Below are positions 17,522 to 25,356 of a stretch of DNA of 64,000 nucleotides, piece after piece. The stretch's first letter is position 1. Every line of letters begins with the position of its first letter. The DNA is from Actinomyces capricornis (lineage in GTDB: Bacteria; Actinomycetota; Actinomycetes; Actinomycetales; Actinomycetaceae): the NCBI RefSeq assembly GCF_019974135.1, contig NZ_AP025017.1, positions 744,001 to 808,000 of the forward strand, written 5' to 3'. The notes under the pieces were generated by a model. That model worked only from the letters and a program-made list of their open reading frames with translations, had not been told where the DNA came from and did no database searches. Both the position numbers and the translations under genes were made by a program.

Positions 17522-18097
17522 TTGTCCAGTTTCCTTGAGAAGACCGATCCGGCCCGCCGACGGGTCGGCGTGGCCATCGTCGTCGGCATCATCGGCGGCC
17601 TGTTCTCCGCCATCGTCAAGTTCGGCTGGGAGGTGCCCTTCCCTCCCCGCACCCCCGAGCGCAACGCCACCAACCCGCCCCAGACGATGCTGGAGTGGTT
17701 CGGGATGACCCCCGAGCAGTCGCACACGGCGGTGTCCTTCAACGGCAATGACGGCCTGCCGATCTACTCCTTCATCGTCCACTTCGCCTTCGCCATCGTC
17801 TTCGCCCTCATCTACTGCGTGGTGGCCGAGTACTACCCCAGGATCAAGCTGTGGCAGGGGGCGGCCTTCGGCATCCTGGTATGGATCGGCGCCCACGTGG
17901 TGGTCATGCCCCTGCTGGGCTGGGTGCCCTCCCCCTTCCCCTGGGTGGCCGGCGGCCAGACCTGGGCCGAGCACTTCTCCGAGATCCTCGGCCACGTCAT
18001 CTGGCTGTGGGCCATTGAGATCGTGCGCCGCGATCTGCGCAACCGCATCACCCATGAGCCCGATGCCGAGGTGCCCCTCAAGGACGCCACCCGCTGA
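17522..18097 (+). CDS. YagU-like (DUF1440) inner-membrane protein
   Basis: A 191-residue integral membrane protein with about four hydrophobic segments: 15-33 (VGVAIVVGIIGGLFSAIV), 82-105 (FIVHFAFAIVFALIYCVV), 115-135 (GAAFGILVWIGAHVVVMPLL) and 155-172. The motif KFGWEVPFPPRTPERNATNPP in the first loop is characteristic of YagU relatives, linked to acid resistance in E. coli; the role here is unproven. TTG start at 17522 with GGAGG nine bases upstream. It lies downstream of the SigK-type island but behind a terminator, so co-regulation is uncertain. Confidence 0.85.
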   Translation: MSSFLEKTDPARRRVGVAIVVGIIGGLFSAIVKFGWEVPFPPRTPERNATNPPQTMLEWFGMTPEQSHTAVSFNGNDGLPIYSFIVHFAFAIVFALIYCVVAEYYPRIKLWQGAAFGILVWIGAHVVVMPLLGWVPSPFPWVAGGQTWAEHFSEILGHVIWLWAIEIVRRDLRNRITHEPDAEVPLKDATR

Positions 18098-18123
18098 GCG
18101 CCCCGGCAGCCGTCAGGGCATGA

Positions 18124-18159
18124 GGGCGGGGGCAGTCACCATGGTGACTGCCCCCGCCC
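18124..18159. terminator. perfect 36-bp palindrome, likely bidirectional terminator
   Basis: A perfect 18-bp self-complementary stem with no loop bases, centred at 18141/18142 (core CAGTCACCATGGTGACTG). It lies 27 bp after the yagU-like stop, between convergent genes. Confidence 0.65.
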
Positions 18160-18183
18160 CTGTGAGAGGCCGGCTGCAGATCG

Positions 18184-18280
18184 CGGGGGTTGTCGGCACA
18201 TTGCAGGTGCTGTCGGCGCATTGGCGGGGTCCCAGACCTGCATAGTGCTGACAGCGCCTGCAATCCGGGGACAACCCCCG
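18184..18280. repeat. four-unit palindrome between yagU-like gene and menA
   Basis: Arms CGGGGGT (18184-18190) and ACCCCCG (18274-18280) flank four 20-nt units: two direct (18191-18210, 18211-18230, both starting TGTCGGC) and two inverted (18234-18253, 18254-18273, reading TGTCAGC and TGTCCCC on the minus strand). Unit consensus is near TGTCNGCNCATTGCAGG. The sequence differs from the palindromes elsewhere in the window, but the plan is the same. Confidence 0.7.
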
Positions 18281-18349
18281 TGAACTGCACCCCGGGCCGG
18301 GGACTACGGCCTGAAGCGGGCCACGGGGGAGCCCCGGGGCCCACGGGCC

Positions 18350-19324
18350 TCAGCGCAGGACGGCGGCCAGGCCCGCCACCAGGAGCAGGCTGTAGACCAG
18401 CTCCAGGAGACCGGCGTCGCGAAGCACGGGGATGAGGGCGAGACCCTGCGCCCCGCGCAGGACGGGACGCACCGCCCTCCAGGCCACGGCCCCGGTCAGC
18501 GCCAGGAAACCGGCCGTCACCGCGAGGACCACCGCCGCGCTCCGATCCGGGTGGAGCGCTCCGGCCGCCCAGACCAGGCAGGCCGCCCCCGCCGCCAGGG
18601 CCACGACGACCATGAGCACGAAGGCGCCCCGCGCCCGGGCCTGCCCCAGGCGCACCGCCAGGGTGCGCTTGCCGTGCGCGGGGTCGGTGCGGATGTCGCG
18701 CAGGTTGTTGACCATGAGCAGGCAGCAGGCGATGAGGCCGATCCCGCAGGCCGCCGGCCACAGCCACGGCGGCACTGAGCCGACCTGGACATAGGCGGTG
18801 CCGGCCGTGGCCACCAGCCCGAAGAAGATGAAGACGAAGACCTCCCCCAGGCCCGCATACCCGTAGGGGCGGGGGCCGCCGGTGTAGAACCAGGCCGCGG
18901 CCACGGCCGCCAGGCCCACGGCCACCAGCCACCACTGCCCCGAGAGCCCCACCAGGGCCAGGCCCAGCAGGCCCGCCGCACCGAAGCAGCCGAAGGCGGC
19001 GAGCTTGACGCTGCGGGGGTCGACCTGACCTGAGGCGGTCAGACGGGGCGGGCCGGTGCGCTCGTCGTCCGTGCCCCGCACCCCGTCGGAGTAGTCGTTG
19101 GCCAGGTTGGAGCCGATCTGCAGGGCCAGGGCCACGCCGGCGGCCAGCAGGGTGCGGGGCGCGGAGAAGGCGCCCAGGGCCCAGGCCGCTCCGGCCCCCA
19201 GGATGACGGGGGCGACGGCGGCGGGCAGGGTGCGCAGGCGGACCACCTCGCTCCAGCTGGTGGCGGAGGGCTGCGCGTCGGGCCTAGCGCCGTCGGGCCG
19301 GGCTGCGGGGCGGCCTGTGGTCAT
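18350..19324 (-). CDS. menA: 1,4-dihydroxy-2-naphthoate polyprenyltransferase
   Basis: UbiA-family integral membrane enzyme that prenylates DHNA to demethylmenaquinone. 324 residues with about eight to nine membrane helices; the first Asp-rich Mg/diphosphate motif is NLANDYSDGVRG near 73-84 and the second is NNLRDIRTDPAHGKRT near 205-220. The ATG at 19324 has GAGAGGA upstream. menE ends 43 bp before, same strand, so menE-menA are probably one unit and menG acts on the product. Confidence 0.94.
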   Translation of the reverse strand: MTTGRPAARPDGARPDAQPSATSWSEVVRLRTLPAAVAPVILGAGAAWALGAFSAPRTLLAAGVALALQIGSNLANDYSDGVRGTDDERTGPPRLTASGQVDPRSVKLAAFGCFGAAGLLGLALVGLSGQWWLVAVGLAAVAAAWFYTGGPRPYGYAGLGEVFVFIFFGLVATAGTAYVQVGSVPPWLWPAACGIGLIACCLLMVNNLRDIRTDPAHGKRTLAVRLGQARARGAFVLMVVVALAAGAACLVWAAGALHPDRSAAVVLAVTAGFLALTGAVAWRAVRPVLRGAQGLALIPVLRDAGLLELVYSLLLVAGLAAVLR

Positions 19325-19367
19325 GGTGTCCTCTCATCGTCATGGGTCTGCGGGGAGCCTGGGGAGC

Positions 19368-20942
19368 CTACCCCGCCCCGGCGCCGCCCGCCCCCAGCCG
19401 CGCGGCCAGGGCGCGCCGATCGACCTTGCCCGGGCCCAGCCGCGGCAGCGCCTCGACCACGACGACCCGCTTGGGGGCGTGGGCGCCGTCGAGCCGCTGA
19501 CGCGCGCCGCGCCTGAGGGCCTCGGGCAGGCCGGGCCGGGCGGCGGCCTGCGGCTCGGGGACGACGACGGCGGTAACCGCGGCCCCCCAGCGCGGATCGG
19601 GCAGGCCCAGCACGCAGCACTCGGCGACGCCGGGCAGGGCCGTCATCTCGGCCTCGACCCGGGCCGGGTCGACCTTGATGCCCCCGGTGATGATGATGTC
19701 GTCCAGGCGGCCCTCGACGATGAGGCGGGGGCGGCCGTCGGGGCCGGGCTCCAGGCGGCCGCGGTCGGTCGTGGCCAGCCACCGGCGGGCCCGTCGCGGG
19801 TCGGCTCCCGGATCCCCGGCCGGCGGTTCCGGAGCCGGCGCGGGCACAGGGGGCTCCTCGGGCATGACCGCGCGCGCCGGCCCCGCGGTCCGGGCGCCGT
19901 CCCGGGCCTCGGCCCCGGCGACACCCTCCCCCTCGGCGCTGTCCTCGACCAGGAGAGTGCCGGCTCCCTCGGCGTCGCCCCCCTTCTCGGCGTAGCCGGC
20001 GAACAGGGTGGGGCCGGACAGCAGGATGCGGCCCTGCCGCAGGCGCACCTGAACGCCCTCCAGCGGCAGGCCGTCGTAGACGCAGCCGCCCGCGGTCTCG
20101 CTCATGCCGTAGGTGGTCACCACCCGGATGCCCATATCGCGGGCACGGCGGAGCATCCCGGCGTCGGCCGCCGCTCCACCCACCAGGACCGCCCCCAGCC
20201 GCGCCAGGGCCGCGGCGGCGCGCTCCTGACCGGGGGCCAGGGCGGCCAGGAGCTGGGCAGGCACCAGGGAGGTGTAGACCGGGCTCGGGCCCGCGGCGGC
20301 CAGGGCGCGGGTCACGCCCCCGGCCAGGGCCACGGGGTCGAAGCCATCCGTGGTCTCGACGACGGTGGGCAGGTGGAGCCCCGGGCCGGCCCCGTCATCC
20401 TGGGGTATCCCGGGGCCGTGGTGGGTCCCGGCGCCACCGCGAGTCCCGGAGCCCCGGTCCGGCTCAGGACCCCGGAGCGGGCCCCCCGCGATGAGGCTGC
20501 GCAGGATGACCTGGAGTCCCGCCACATGGTGCGCCGGCAGCGCGAGCACCCAGTGCCCGGGGCCGTCGAGGCGCTCGTGGGTGGCGCGGGCCGAGGCGAG
20601 CATGGCGGCCGCGCTCATGGCCACCAGTCGCCCGGTGCCGGTGGTCGAGCCCGAGGTGCGCAGGAGCAGGTCGGTGCCCGGGTCGGTGCCGGGGCCATGG
20701 GGGTCGAGCCGTCGGGCGAGATCGGCGCGGACCCGGGCCGGGTCCTCCCTCGGGCCGATCGGCACGATGAGGGGCAGCGGCTGGGCGGCTCGACGGTCAG
20801 GCCTCTCATCGGGGCCGGGCCGCTGAAGACCGCGGTCCTCCAGGCGCTCGGCGAGGGCCCGGCCCAGCCGGGCGACGTCGTCGGGCCGGGTTCCGCCGCG
20901 CAGCAGCAGGAGGGGGCGGGGCGTGGTGGTCGGGGCGCTCAT
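19368..20942 (-). CDS. menE: o-succinylbenzoate-CoA ligase
   Basis: ATP-dependent acyl-CoA ligase activating o-succinylbenzoate for MenB. 524 residues of the ANL superfamily: P-loop LLLRTSGSTTGTGRLV near 95, YGMSETAGGCVYDG near 290, hinge DRGRL...LIVEGRLDDIIITGGIKV near 430 and the C-terminal catalytic Lys in GPGKVDRRAL. Two low-complexity insertions are present, around 155-190 and 340-395, the second just before the hinge. The ATG at 20942 is taken because upstream frame is compositionally unlike protein. It precedes menA by 43 bp. Confidence 0.9.
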   Translation of the reverse strand: MSAPTTTPRPLLLLRGGTRPDDVARLGRALAERLEDRGLQRPGPDERPDRRAAQPLPLIVPIGPREDPARVRADLARRLDPHGPGTDPGTDLLLRTSGSTTGTGRLVAMSAAAMLASARATHERLDGPGHWVLALPAHHVAGLQVILRSLIAGGPLRGPEPDRGSGTRGGAGTHHGPGIPQDDGAGPGLHLPTVVETTDGFDPVALAGGVTRALAAAGPSPVYTSLVPAQLLAALAPGQERAAAALARLGAVLVGGAAADAGMLRRARDMGIRVVTTYGMSETAGGCVYDGLPLEGVQVRLRQGRILLSGPTLFAGYAEKGGDAEGAGTLLVEDSAEGEGVAGAEARDGARTAGPARAVMPEEPPVPAPAPEPPAGDPGADPRRARRWLATTDRGRLEPGPDGRPRLIVEGRLDDIIITGGIKVDPARVEAEMTALPGVAECCVLGLPDPRWGAAVTAVVVPEPQAAARPGLPEALRRGARQRLDGAHAPKRVVVVEALPRLGPGKVDRRALAARLGAGGAGAG

Positions 20943-21083
20943 CGCGGGCCAGCATGTCACCACCGGGGACCGATGAGTACCACCGGGGGCCCATGAAGAG
21001 GGATGCGGGCAGGGGCGGGCGCAAGGGGCTCGGGCCACTGGTGGTGGAGGCGCCGGCGTGGACGGGCCGGCGCCGGGTTCCTC

Positions 21084-21095
21084 TATGGTGTGCCC
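21084..21095 (+). promoter_or_regulatory. leaderless -10 for the PLDc_N-like gene
   Basis: TATGGT at 21084-21089, then GTGCCC, then ATG at 21096. Confidence 0.5.
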
Positions 21096-21629
21096 ATGCG
21101 CATCGTGCTCATCGTCCTGGCGTTCGCCCTCGTCCTGTACTCGCTGCTGGACTGCGCCCGCACTCCTGAGGAGAGCATGCCCGCCCGGATGCCCAAGTTC
21201 CTGTGGATCGCGCTCATCATCCTCTTCCCCACGGTCGGGGCGATCGCCTGGATCATCGTCTCTCGGGTCAAGGCCGCCGAGGAGCGGGGCGGGTACGTGG
21301 AGCCGACCGTGTGGTCCTCCAAGGAGGGCACCACCTTGCGCCGCCCGGAACGACCGCGCCCGGTGGCGCCCGACGACGACCCGGAGTTCCTGCGGGACCT
21401 GGAGCAGGGCATCCGTCGCCGTCGGCACCACCCGGAGCAGGGCGATCAAGCACCGGGGAGCGCACAGCCCGGGCAGGCGGGCGGGGCCCCCGGCACCGGC
21501 GGCGCGAGGAGCCAGGACACGCCCGCAGCGGGCACCGAGGGGCCGGCTGACGGCACAGGCCCTGCCGACGGCACAGGCCCTGCCGACGAGGAGCCGGAGG
21601 ATCCCACCGCTGCCCCACCGGCGCCCTGA
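21096..21629 (+). CDS. small membrane protein with PLDc N-terminal-like domain
   Basis: A 177-residue protein. Residues 1-20 (IVLIVLAFALVLYSLLDC) and 34-54 (FLWIALIILFPTVGAIAWII) are two membrane helices; the pair, with the short loop RTPEESMPARMPKF, fits the phospholipase_D-nuclease N-terminal domain found alone in many actinobacteria. No HKD catalytic motif is present, so it is not a phospholipase. The C-terminal half is a hydrophilic Gly/Ala/Pro tail with two copies of DGTGPA. Function unknown. Transcribed without leader from its own promoter; converges on the next gene across a palindrome. Confidence 0.8.
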   Translation: MRIVLIVLAFALVLYSLLDCARTPEESMPARMPKFLWIALIILFPTVGAIAWIIVSRVKAAEERGGYVEPTVWSSKEGTTLRRPERPRPVAPDDDPEFLRDLEQGIRRRRHHPEQGDQAPGSAQPGQAGGAPGTGGARSQDTPAAGTEGPADGTGPADGTGPADEEPEDPTAAPPAP

Positions 21630-21659
21630 CCTGGAAGGCCCCACTGGGCCCCCGCCCGT

Positions 21660-21766
21660 CCTGCCTGCACATCTTCAGCACTGCCCCGGTCAGCAGATCG
21701 GCGCCATCCCAACAACCAGCCACCAGCAACCGCCCGCCCGGGCCCCGAAGATGTGCAACGGGCAGG
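21660..21766. repeat. TGCACATCTTC palindrome, copy 1
   Basis: TGCACATCTTC (21666-21676) and its complement GAAGATGTGCA (21747-21757) form the core arms, extended by CCTGCC/GGCAGG outside. It fills the 145-bp gap between two convergent genes. Related copies are at 42137-42241 and 51000-51052. Confidence 0.65.
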
Positions 21767-21774
21767 GCGCGACG

Positions 21775-22608
21775 TCAGGGCAGGTGGGCTCCCCCGCGGG
21801 GCCAGGGGCCGGTGTCGACCTCGTAGCCGTGGGCGGCGGCGTGGGTGAGCCAGTCGGCGGGCAGCCAGCTGCCGGAGACCAGCTGGGGATGGTTGGGCAG
21901 GTAGCGCACCGCCCACAGCACCAGGACCAGCTCGGCCCACTGGCCGCGCAGCTTCCAGCGCGCTGAGCCCGAGGCGTTGGTGGCGGCCATGACGATCTCG
22001 CCGGGCGCGGTGAGCTGGACCTCCTGGACCTGCTCGAAGGGAACCGGCATGATCCCCTCCCCCGTGCCCAGGTAGATGCCGTGGGTGGAGACGGTCAGGC
22101 GGGCGCGGGCCAGGTGGCGCCACTTCTCGACGGCGTCGGCCTCGGCGGCCTTCTTACGCCGGTTGTTGAGGTAGGCCTGACCGCCGAAGAAGGCGGCCGT
22201 CAGCGCCAGGCCCACGGCCCCCCCGGCGAGGAAGAAGCCCCGGGAGGGGTTGTAGGTGGCGTCGCCCCGCCGCCACATGAGCAGCTCTGCGTCGCAGGTG
22301 GCGAGCATGGTCTCATCGGCGGCGAACACACGGCGCACGGGGTCGATATGCGGGGAGACCGGGCTGGGCCGGTAGCCGCGGCGGGTGGCGGTCAGGACGG
22401 CAGCGGTGTTCCACCACACGAAGTCCTGCCCGGTCCAGGGCCGCCGCGGGGTGGGCCTGCGCGCCGTGGCGGCCAGGTCGCGCGCACCGGCCCGCACCAC
22501 CTCTCCCCCGGTGGGCCCGACGCCGTCCGGGCGCCCGTTGGTGCGACCCCCGCCGTCACGGCCCCCACCTGCGCCGCCCGTCGGTCGGGAGGGCGGCTGC
22601 TGCGTCAC
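21775..22608 (-). CDS. membrane protein with PH-like domain, unknown function
   Basis: A 277-residue protein with no confident family. N-terminal 55 residues are Gly/Arg-rich and disordered; one to two hydrophobic segments occur near 125-145 ([20 protein letters not shown]); then a beta-rich part with [35 protein letters not shown], which looks like a bacterial PH-like fold, and a Trp-rich C-terminus ([17 protein letters not shown]). The GTG at 22608 overlaps the stop of the phosphatase gene (GTGA, 22605-22608), so the pair is translationally coupled. Confidence 0.65.
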   Translation of the reverse strand: MTQQPPSRPTGGAGGGRDGGGRTNGRPDGVGPTGGEVVRAGARDLAATARRPTPRRPWTGQDFVWWNTAAVLTATRRGYRPSPVSPHIDPVRRVFAADETMLATCDAELLMWRRGDATYNPSRGFFLAGGAVGLALTAAFFGGQAYLNNRRKKAAEADAVEKWRHLARARLTVSTHGIYLGTGEGIMPVPFEQVQEVQLTAPGEIVMAATNASGSARWKLRGQWAELVLVLWAVRYLPNHPQLVSGSWLPADWLTHAAAHGYEVDTGPWPRGGAHLP

Positions 22609-23339
22609 GCCGGGGCTCCCTGCGCGGGGGCCTGCGCGGCGTCGTCGTGCCCGGGGGTATAGACGCCGGTGCCGGCGGCAGTGCTGGCCGGGGAGGTGCC
22701 GGGGACCATGTCGCGGGCCTCGCGCAGCAGATCGCCGGCGGGCTCCCAGTAGGCCATGCCCACCAGGGTGCGCCCCTCGAAGGTCAGGGAGGTCAGGGAT
22801 GCCAGGGAGCACTGCCGGCGGCGGGGGTCGTGTGCCAGGGGCCGGCCCTCCAGGAACAGCCGCAGGGACCACACGGGCAGCTGGTGGGAGACCAGGAGGG
22901 CCTCGTGGCCGTGGGCGGCGGTCAGGGCCGAGACGACGGCGGCGCGCATGCGCGCCACGATGTCCCGATAAGGCTCGCCCCAGGAGGGGCGCATCGGGTT
23001 GATGTAGTAGCGCCAGTACCGGGGGCTGGCCAGCAGGCGGCGGTCGTCGTTGACGGCGACTCCCTCGAAGTGGCTTCCGGCCTCGATGAGCCGCTCGTCG
23101 ACGGTGGGGGTCAGGCCGAAGGCGGCGGCGGCGGGGGCGCCGGTCTCGCGGGCCCGCTCCAGGGGCGAGGTGATGACGTGGGTGAGGTCGTGGCCCGAGG
23201 CGGCCAGGACATCGGCGACCTGCTGGGCCATGCGGGAGCCGAGGTTGGACAGGTGGTAGCCGGGCAGGCGGCCGTACAGGACGCACTCGGGGTTGTGGAC
23301 CTCGCCGTGCCGCATCAGGTGGATCGTCGTACGCGCCAT
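22605..23339 (-). CDS. histidine phosphatase family protein
   Basis: A 244-residue phosphoglycerate-mutase-like phosphatase. The RHG catalytic motif is at the N-terminus ([13 protein letters not shown], His10 as phospho-acceptor), followed by [16 protein letters not shown] and the second catalytic His in [11 protein letters not shown]. Such proteins act on small phosphorylated metabolites; the substrate cannot be told from sequence. A C-terminal Ala/Gly tail of about 35 residues is added. GAGAAT lies six bases before the ATG, suggesting a leaderless start. Divergent from dapD. Confidence 0.88.
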   Translation of the reverse strand: MARTTIHLMRHGEVHNPECVLYGRLPGYHLSNLGSRMAQQVADVLAASGHDLTHVITSPLERARETGAPAAAAFGLTPTVDERLIEAGSHFEGVAVNDDRRLLASPRYWRYYINPMRPSWGEPYRDIVARMRAAVVSALTAAHGHEALLVSHQLPVWSLRLFLEGRPLAHDPRRRQCSLASLTSLTFEGRTLVGMAYWEPAGDLLREARDMVPGTSPASTAAGTGVYTPGHDDAAQAPAQGAPA

Positions 23340-23351
23340 GCGGTGATTCTC
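23340..23351 (-). promoter_or_regulatory. possible leaderless -10 for the histidine phosphatase
   Basis: GAGAAT at 23351-23346, then CACCGC, then ATG at 23339 on the minus strand; weaker match than most. Confidence 0.35.
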
Positions 23352-23428
23352 GCACGCCCCGACGACGGGTGGCACGAGCGCACGGCGCCCGGATCGCGGG
23401 CGAGGCGACGCCATGGGCGCGCCTGCCG

Positions 23429-23441
23429 TATCGTGGCGGCC
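23429..23441 (+). promoter_or_regulatory. leaderless -10 for dapD
   Basis: TATCGT at 23429-23434 and seven bases before the ATG at 23442. Confidence 0.5.
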
Positions 23442-24425
23442 ATGACGACTCGCAGTGCATGGGGCCTCGGTCTGGCGACCGTGACCGAAGACGGCAACAC
23501 CCTCGATGTGTGGTACCCGCGTCCGGTTCTGGGCGATGAGCCCGAGGACGGTCACGCCGACCTCCTGGAGACCCTCAGCGCCATGGAGCGCCGCGACGAG
23601 GCCCGCGGGGTGCGCACCGCCGTCGTGCGCACCTGGGCCGACCTCGACGACGCGCCTCTGACGGTGGCCGGCGCCTACCTGCGCCTCCACGTCCTGTCCC
23701 ACCGCCTGGCCCAGCCCAACACCGTCAACCTCGATGGGATCTTCTCCCGCCTGCCCAACGTGGTGTGGACCTCGGCCGGCCCCTGCCCCGCGGAGGACTT
23801 CGAGGCCACCCGCACCCGCCTGCGCGCCGCCCTGGGCCGCCCGGTCCAGGTCAACTCGGTGGACAAGTTCCCCCGCATGACCGACTACGTGCTGCCCTCG
23901 GGGGTGCGCATCGGCAACGCGGCGAATGTGCGCCTGGGCGCCTACCTGTCCGAGGGCACCACGGTCATGCACGCCGGCTTCGTCAACTACAACGCGGGCA
24001 CGCTGGGCCGCTCCATGGTCGAGGGCCGCATCTCCCAGGGCGTGGTCATCGGGGACGGCTCGGATGTGGGCGGGGGCGCCTCGACCATGGGCATGCTCTC
24101 GGGCGGCGGGCGCCAGCGCGTGGTCCTGGGCGAGCGCTGCCTGCTGGGCGCCAACTCCGGCCTGGGCATCCCCCTGGGCGACGACTGCGTGGTGGAGGCC
24201 GGCCTCTACCTCACGGCGGGCACGAAGGTCTCGGTCATGCCCCAGGGCGGCGTCGTCCCCGGTGCGCACGGCCTGTTCAAGGAGCCGCGCGTGGTCTCGG
24301 CCCGCGAGCTGGCGGGGGTCTCCAACGTCCTGTTCCGCCGCAACTCCCAGTCCGGCGCCGTCGAGGCCCTGGCGCGCGGAGGCAAGGGCATCGAACTGAA
24401 CACCGCCCTCCACGCCAACCAGTAG
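23442..24425 (+). CDS. dapD: 2,3,4,5-tetrahydropyridine-2,6-dicarboxylate N-succinyltransferase
   Basis: Adds succinyl from succinyl-CoA to tetrahydrodipicolinate in lysine and diaminopimelate synthesis. 327 residues of the actinobacterial (group 2) DapD: N-terminal domain to about 150, [20 protein letters not shown], then a left-handed beta-helix with hexapeptide repeats ([40 protein letters not shown]) and a C-terminal [20 protein letters not shown]. dapC, two steps further in the pathway, is at about 35 kb. The stop is seven bases from the first copy of the 72-bp palindrome. Confidence 0.94.
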   Translation: MTTRSAWGLGLATVTEDGNTLDVWYPRPVLGDEPEDGHADLLETLSAMERRDEARGVRTAVVRTWADLDDAPLTVAGAYLRLHVLSHRLAQPNTVNLDGIFSRLPNVVWTSAGPCPAEDFEATRTRLRAALGRPVQVNSVDKFPRMTDYVLPSGVRIGNAANVRLGAYLSEGTTVMHAGFVNYNAGTLGRSMVEGRISQGVVIGDGSDVGGGASTMGMLSGGGRQRVVLGERCLLGANSGLGIPLGDDCVVEAGLYLTAGTKVSVMPQGGVVPGAHGLFKEPRVVSARELAGVSNVLFRRNSQSGAVEALARGGKGIELNTALHANQ

Positions 24426-24431
24426 CCCAAC

Positions 24432-24503
24432 CTTTCGACAATTTGCATGAGATCGGCCTTTTCCGGCGCTGGAAAAGGCCGATCTCATGCAAATTGTCGA
24501 AAG
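24432..24503. repeat. TTTCGACAATTTGCATG palindrome, copy 1 (perfect 33-bp stem)
   Basis: Left arm 24432-24464 and right arm 24471-24503 are perfectly complementary over 33 bp around a six-base loop. Seven bases after dapD and 73 bp before sdhC, both on the plus strand. Three other copies follow in the next 8.4 kb. No U-tract on either strand. Confidence 0.9.
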
Positions 24504-24576
24504 GAAGGGGGGCGGGTGCGCGCTGCTGTGATCCGCGATACACTTGTTGTCCGCGGGATCACATGGAGCGTGGGCC

Positions 24577-25356
24577 ATGAGCAGCACCGGTCAGCAACCA
24601 GCAGCACCTCCCCTGGGGGACTCCCCGCCCGCGCGCTCCCCCGCCACCCGCCCCTCCCCCGCCACCCGGCGCCTGCCGCACGCCGTGCTGAAGACCACGA
24701 TGGCGGTGACCGGCTCGATCATGGGGCTCTTCGTCCTGGTCCACATGATCGGCAACCTCAAGGTCTTCCAGGGCCCGCGCGCCTACGACGGCTACGCCGC
24801 CATGCTGCGCACCTTCGCCTACCCGCTCCTGCCCCACGAGGGGCTGCTGTGGGCCCTGCGCCTCGTGCTCCTGGCCTGCATCCTGGCCCACACCGCAGCC
24901 GGGGCCGCCCTGTGGCGCCGCGCCCGTCTCGCCCGCGGGCCGCACCGGCGCCGGGGCCTGCTGCCACGCTCCTTCGCCGCCCGCACCATGCTGCTCTCGG
25001 GCGCCGTCGTCGGGGTCTTCGTCGTCGTGCACCTGCTGGACCTGACCATCGGCCGCCTCGTGGCACCCCCCGCCTACCGGCCCCCATCGGGGCACGGCCC
25101 CCACCTGGAGGTCCACGCCTACGCCAACCTCGTGGCGAGCCTGTCGCGCCCCTGGATGGCACTGCTCTACACCGCCGTCATGGTGGTCATCGGCCTCCAC
25201 CTGGCCCAGGGCCTGTGGAGCGTCCTGCACGACCTGGGCGGCACCGCGCCCCGCCTGCGCCGCATCTGGCTGGCGCTGGCCCTCCTGGTGGCCCTGGCCA
25301 TCGCCGTGGGCAACGGCTCCCTCCCCCTCCTCGTCCTGACCGGAGTGATCTCATGA
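24577..25356 (+). CDS. sdhC: succinate dehydrogenase cytochrome b subunit
   Basis: Membrane anchor of the succinate:menaquinone/fumarate reductase complex. 259 residues with about five transmembrane helices, the single-subunit b-type family that binds two hemes; candidate heme ligands are His in LVHMIGNLKVF, LPHEG, LAHTAAG, VVHLLDL and IGLHLAQG. A 35-residue Pro-rich N-terminus precedes the first helix. The ATG at 24577 has GGAG eight bases upstream. Its stop overlaps sdhA (ATGA). Confidence 0.9.
   Translation: MSSTGQQPAAPPLGDSPPARSPATRPSPATRRLPHAVLKTTMAVTGSIMGLFVLVHMIGNLKVFQGPRAYDGYAAMLRTFAYPLLPHEGLLWALRLVLLACILAHTAAGAALWRRARLARGPHRRRGLLPRSFAARTMLLSGAVVGVFVVVHLLDLTIGRLVAPPAYRPPSGHGPHLEVHAYANLVASLSRPWMALLYTAVMVVIGLHLAQGLWSVLHDLGGTAPRLRRIWLALALLVALAIAVGNGSLPLLVLTGVIS

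Noticed and set aside
21096..21629. Phospholipase D
   Set aside because: Only the two-helix N-terminal domain is present; there is no HKD motif.
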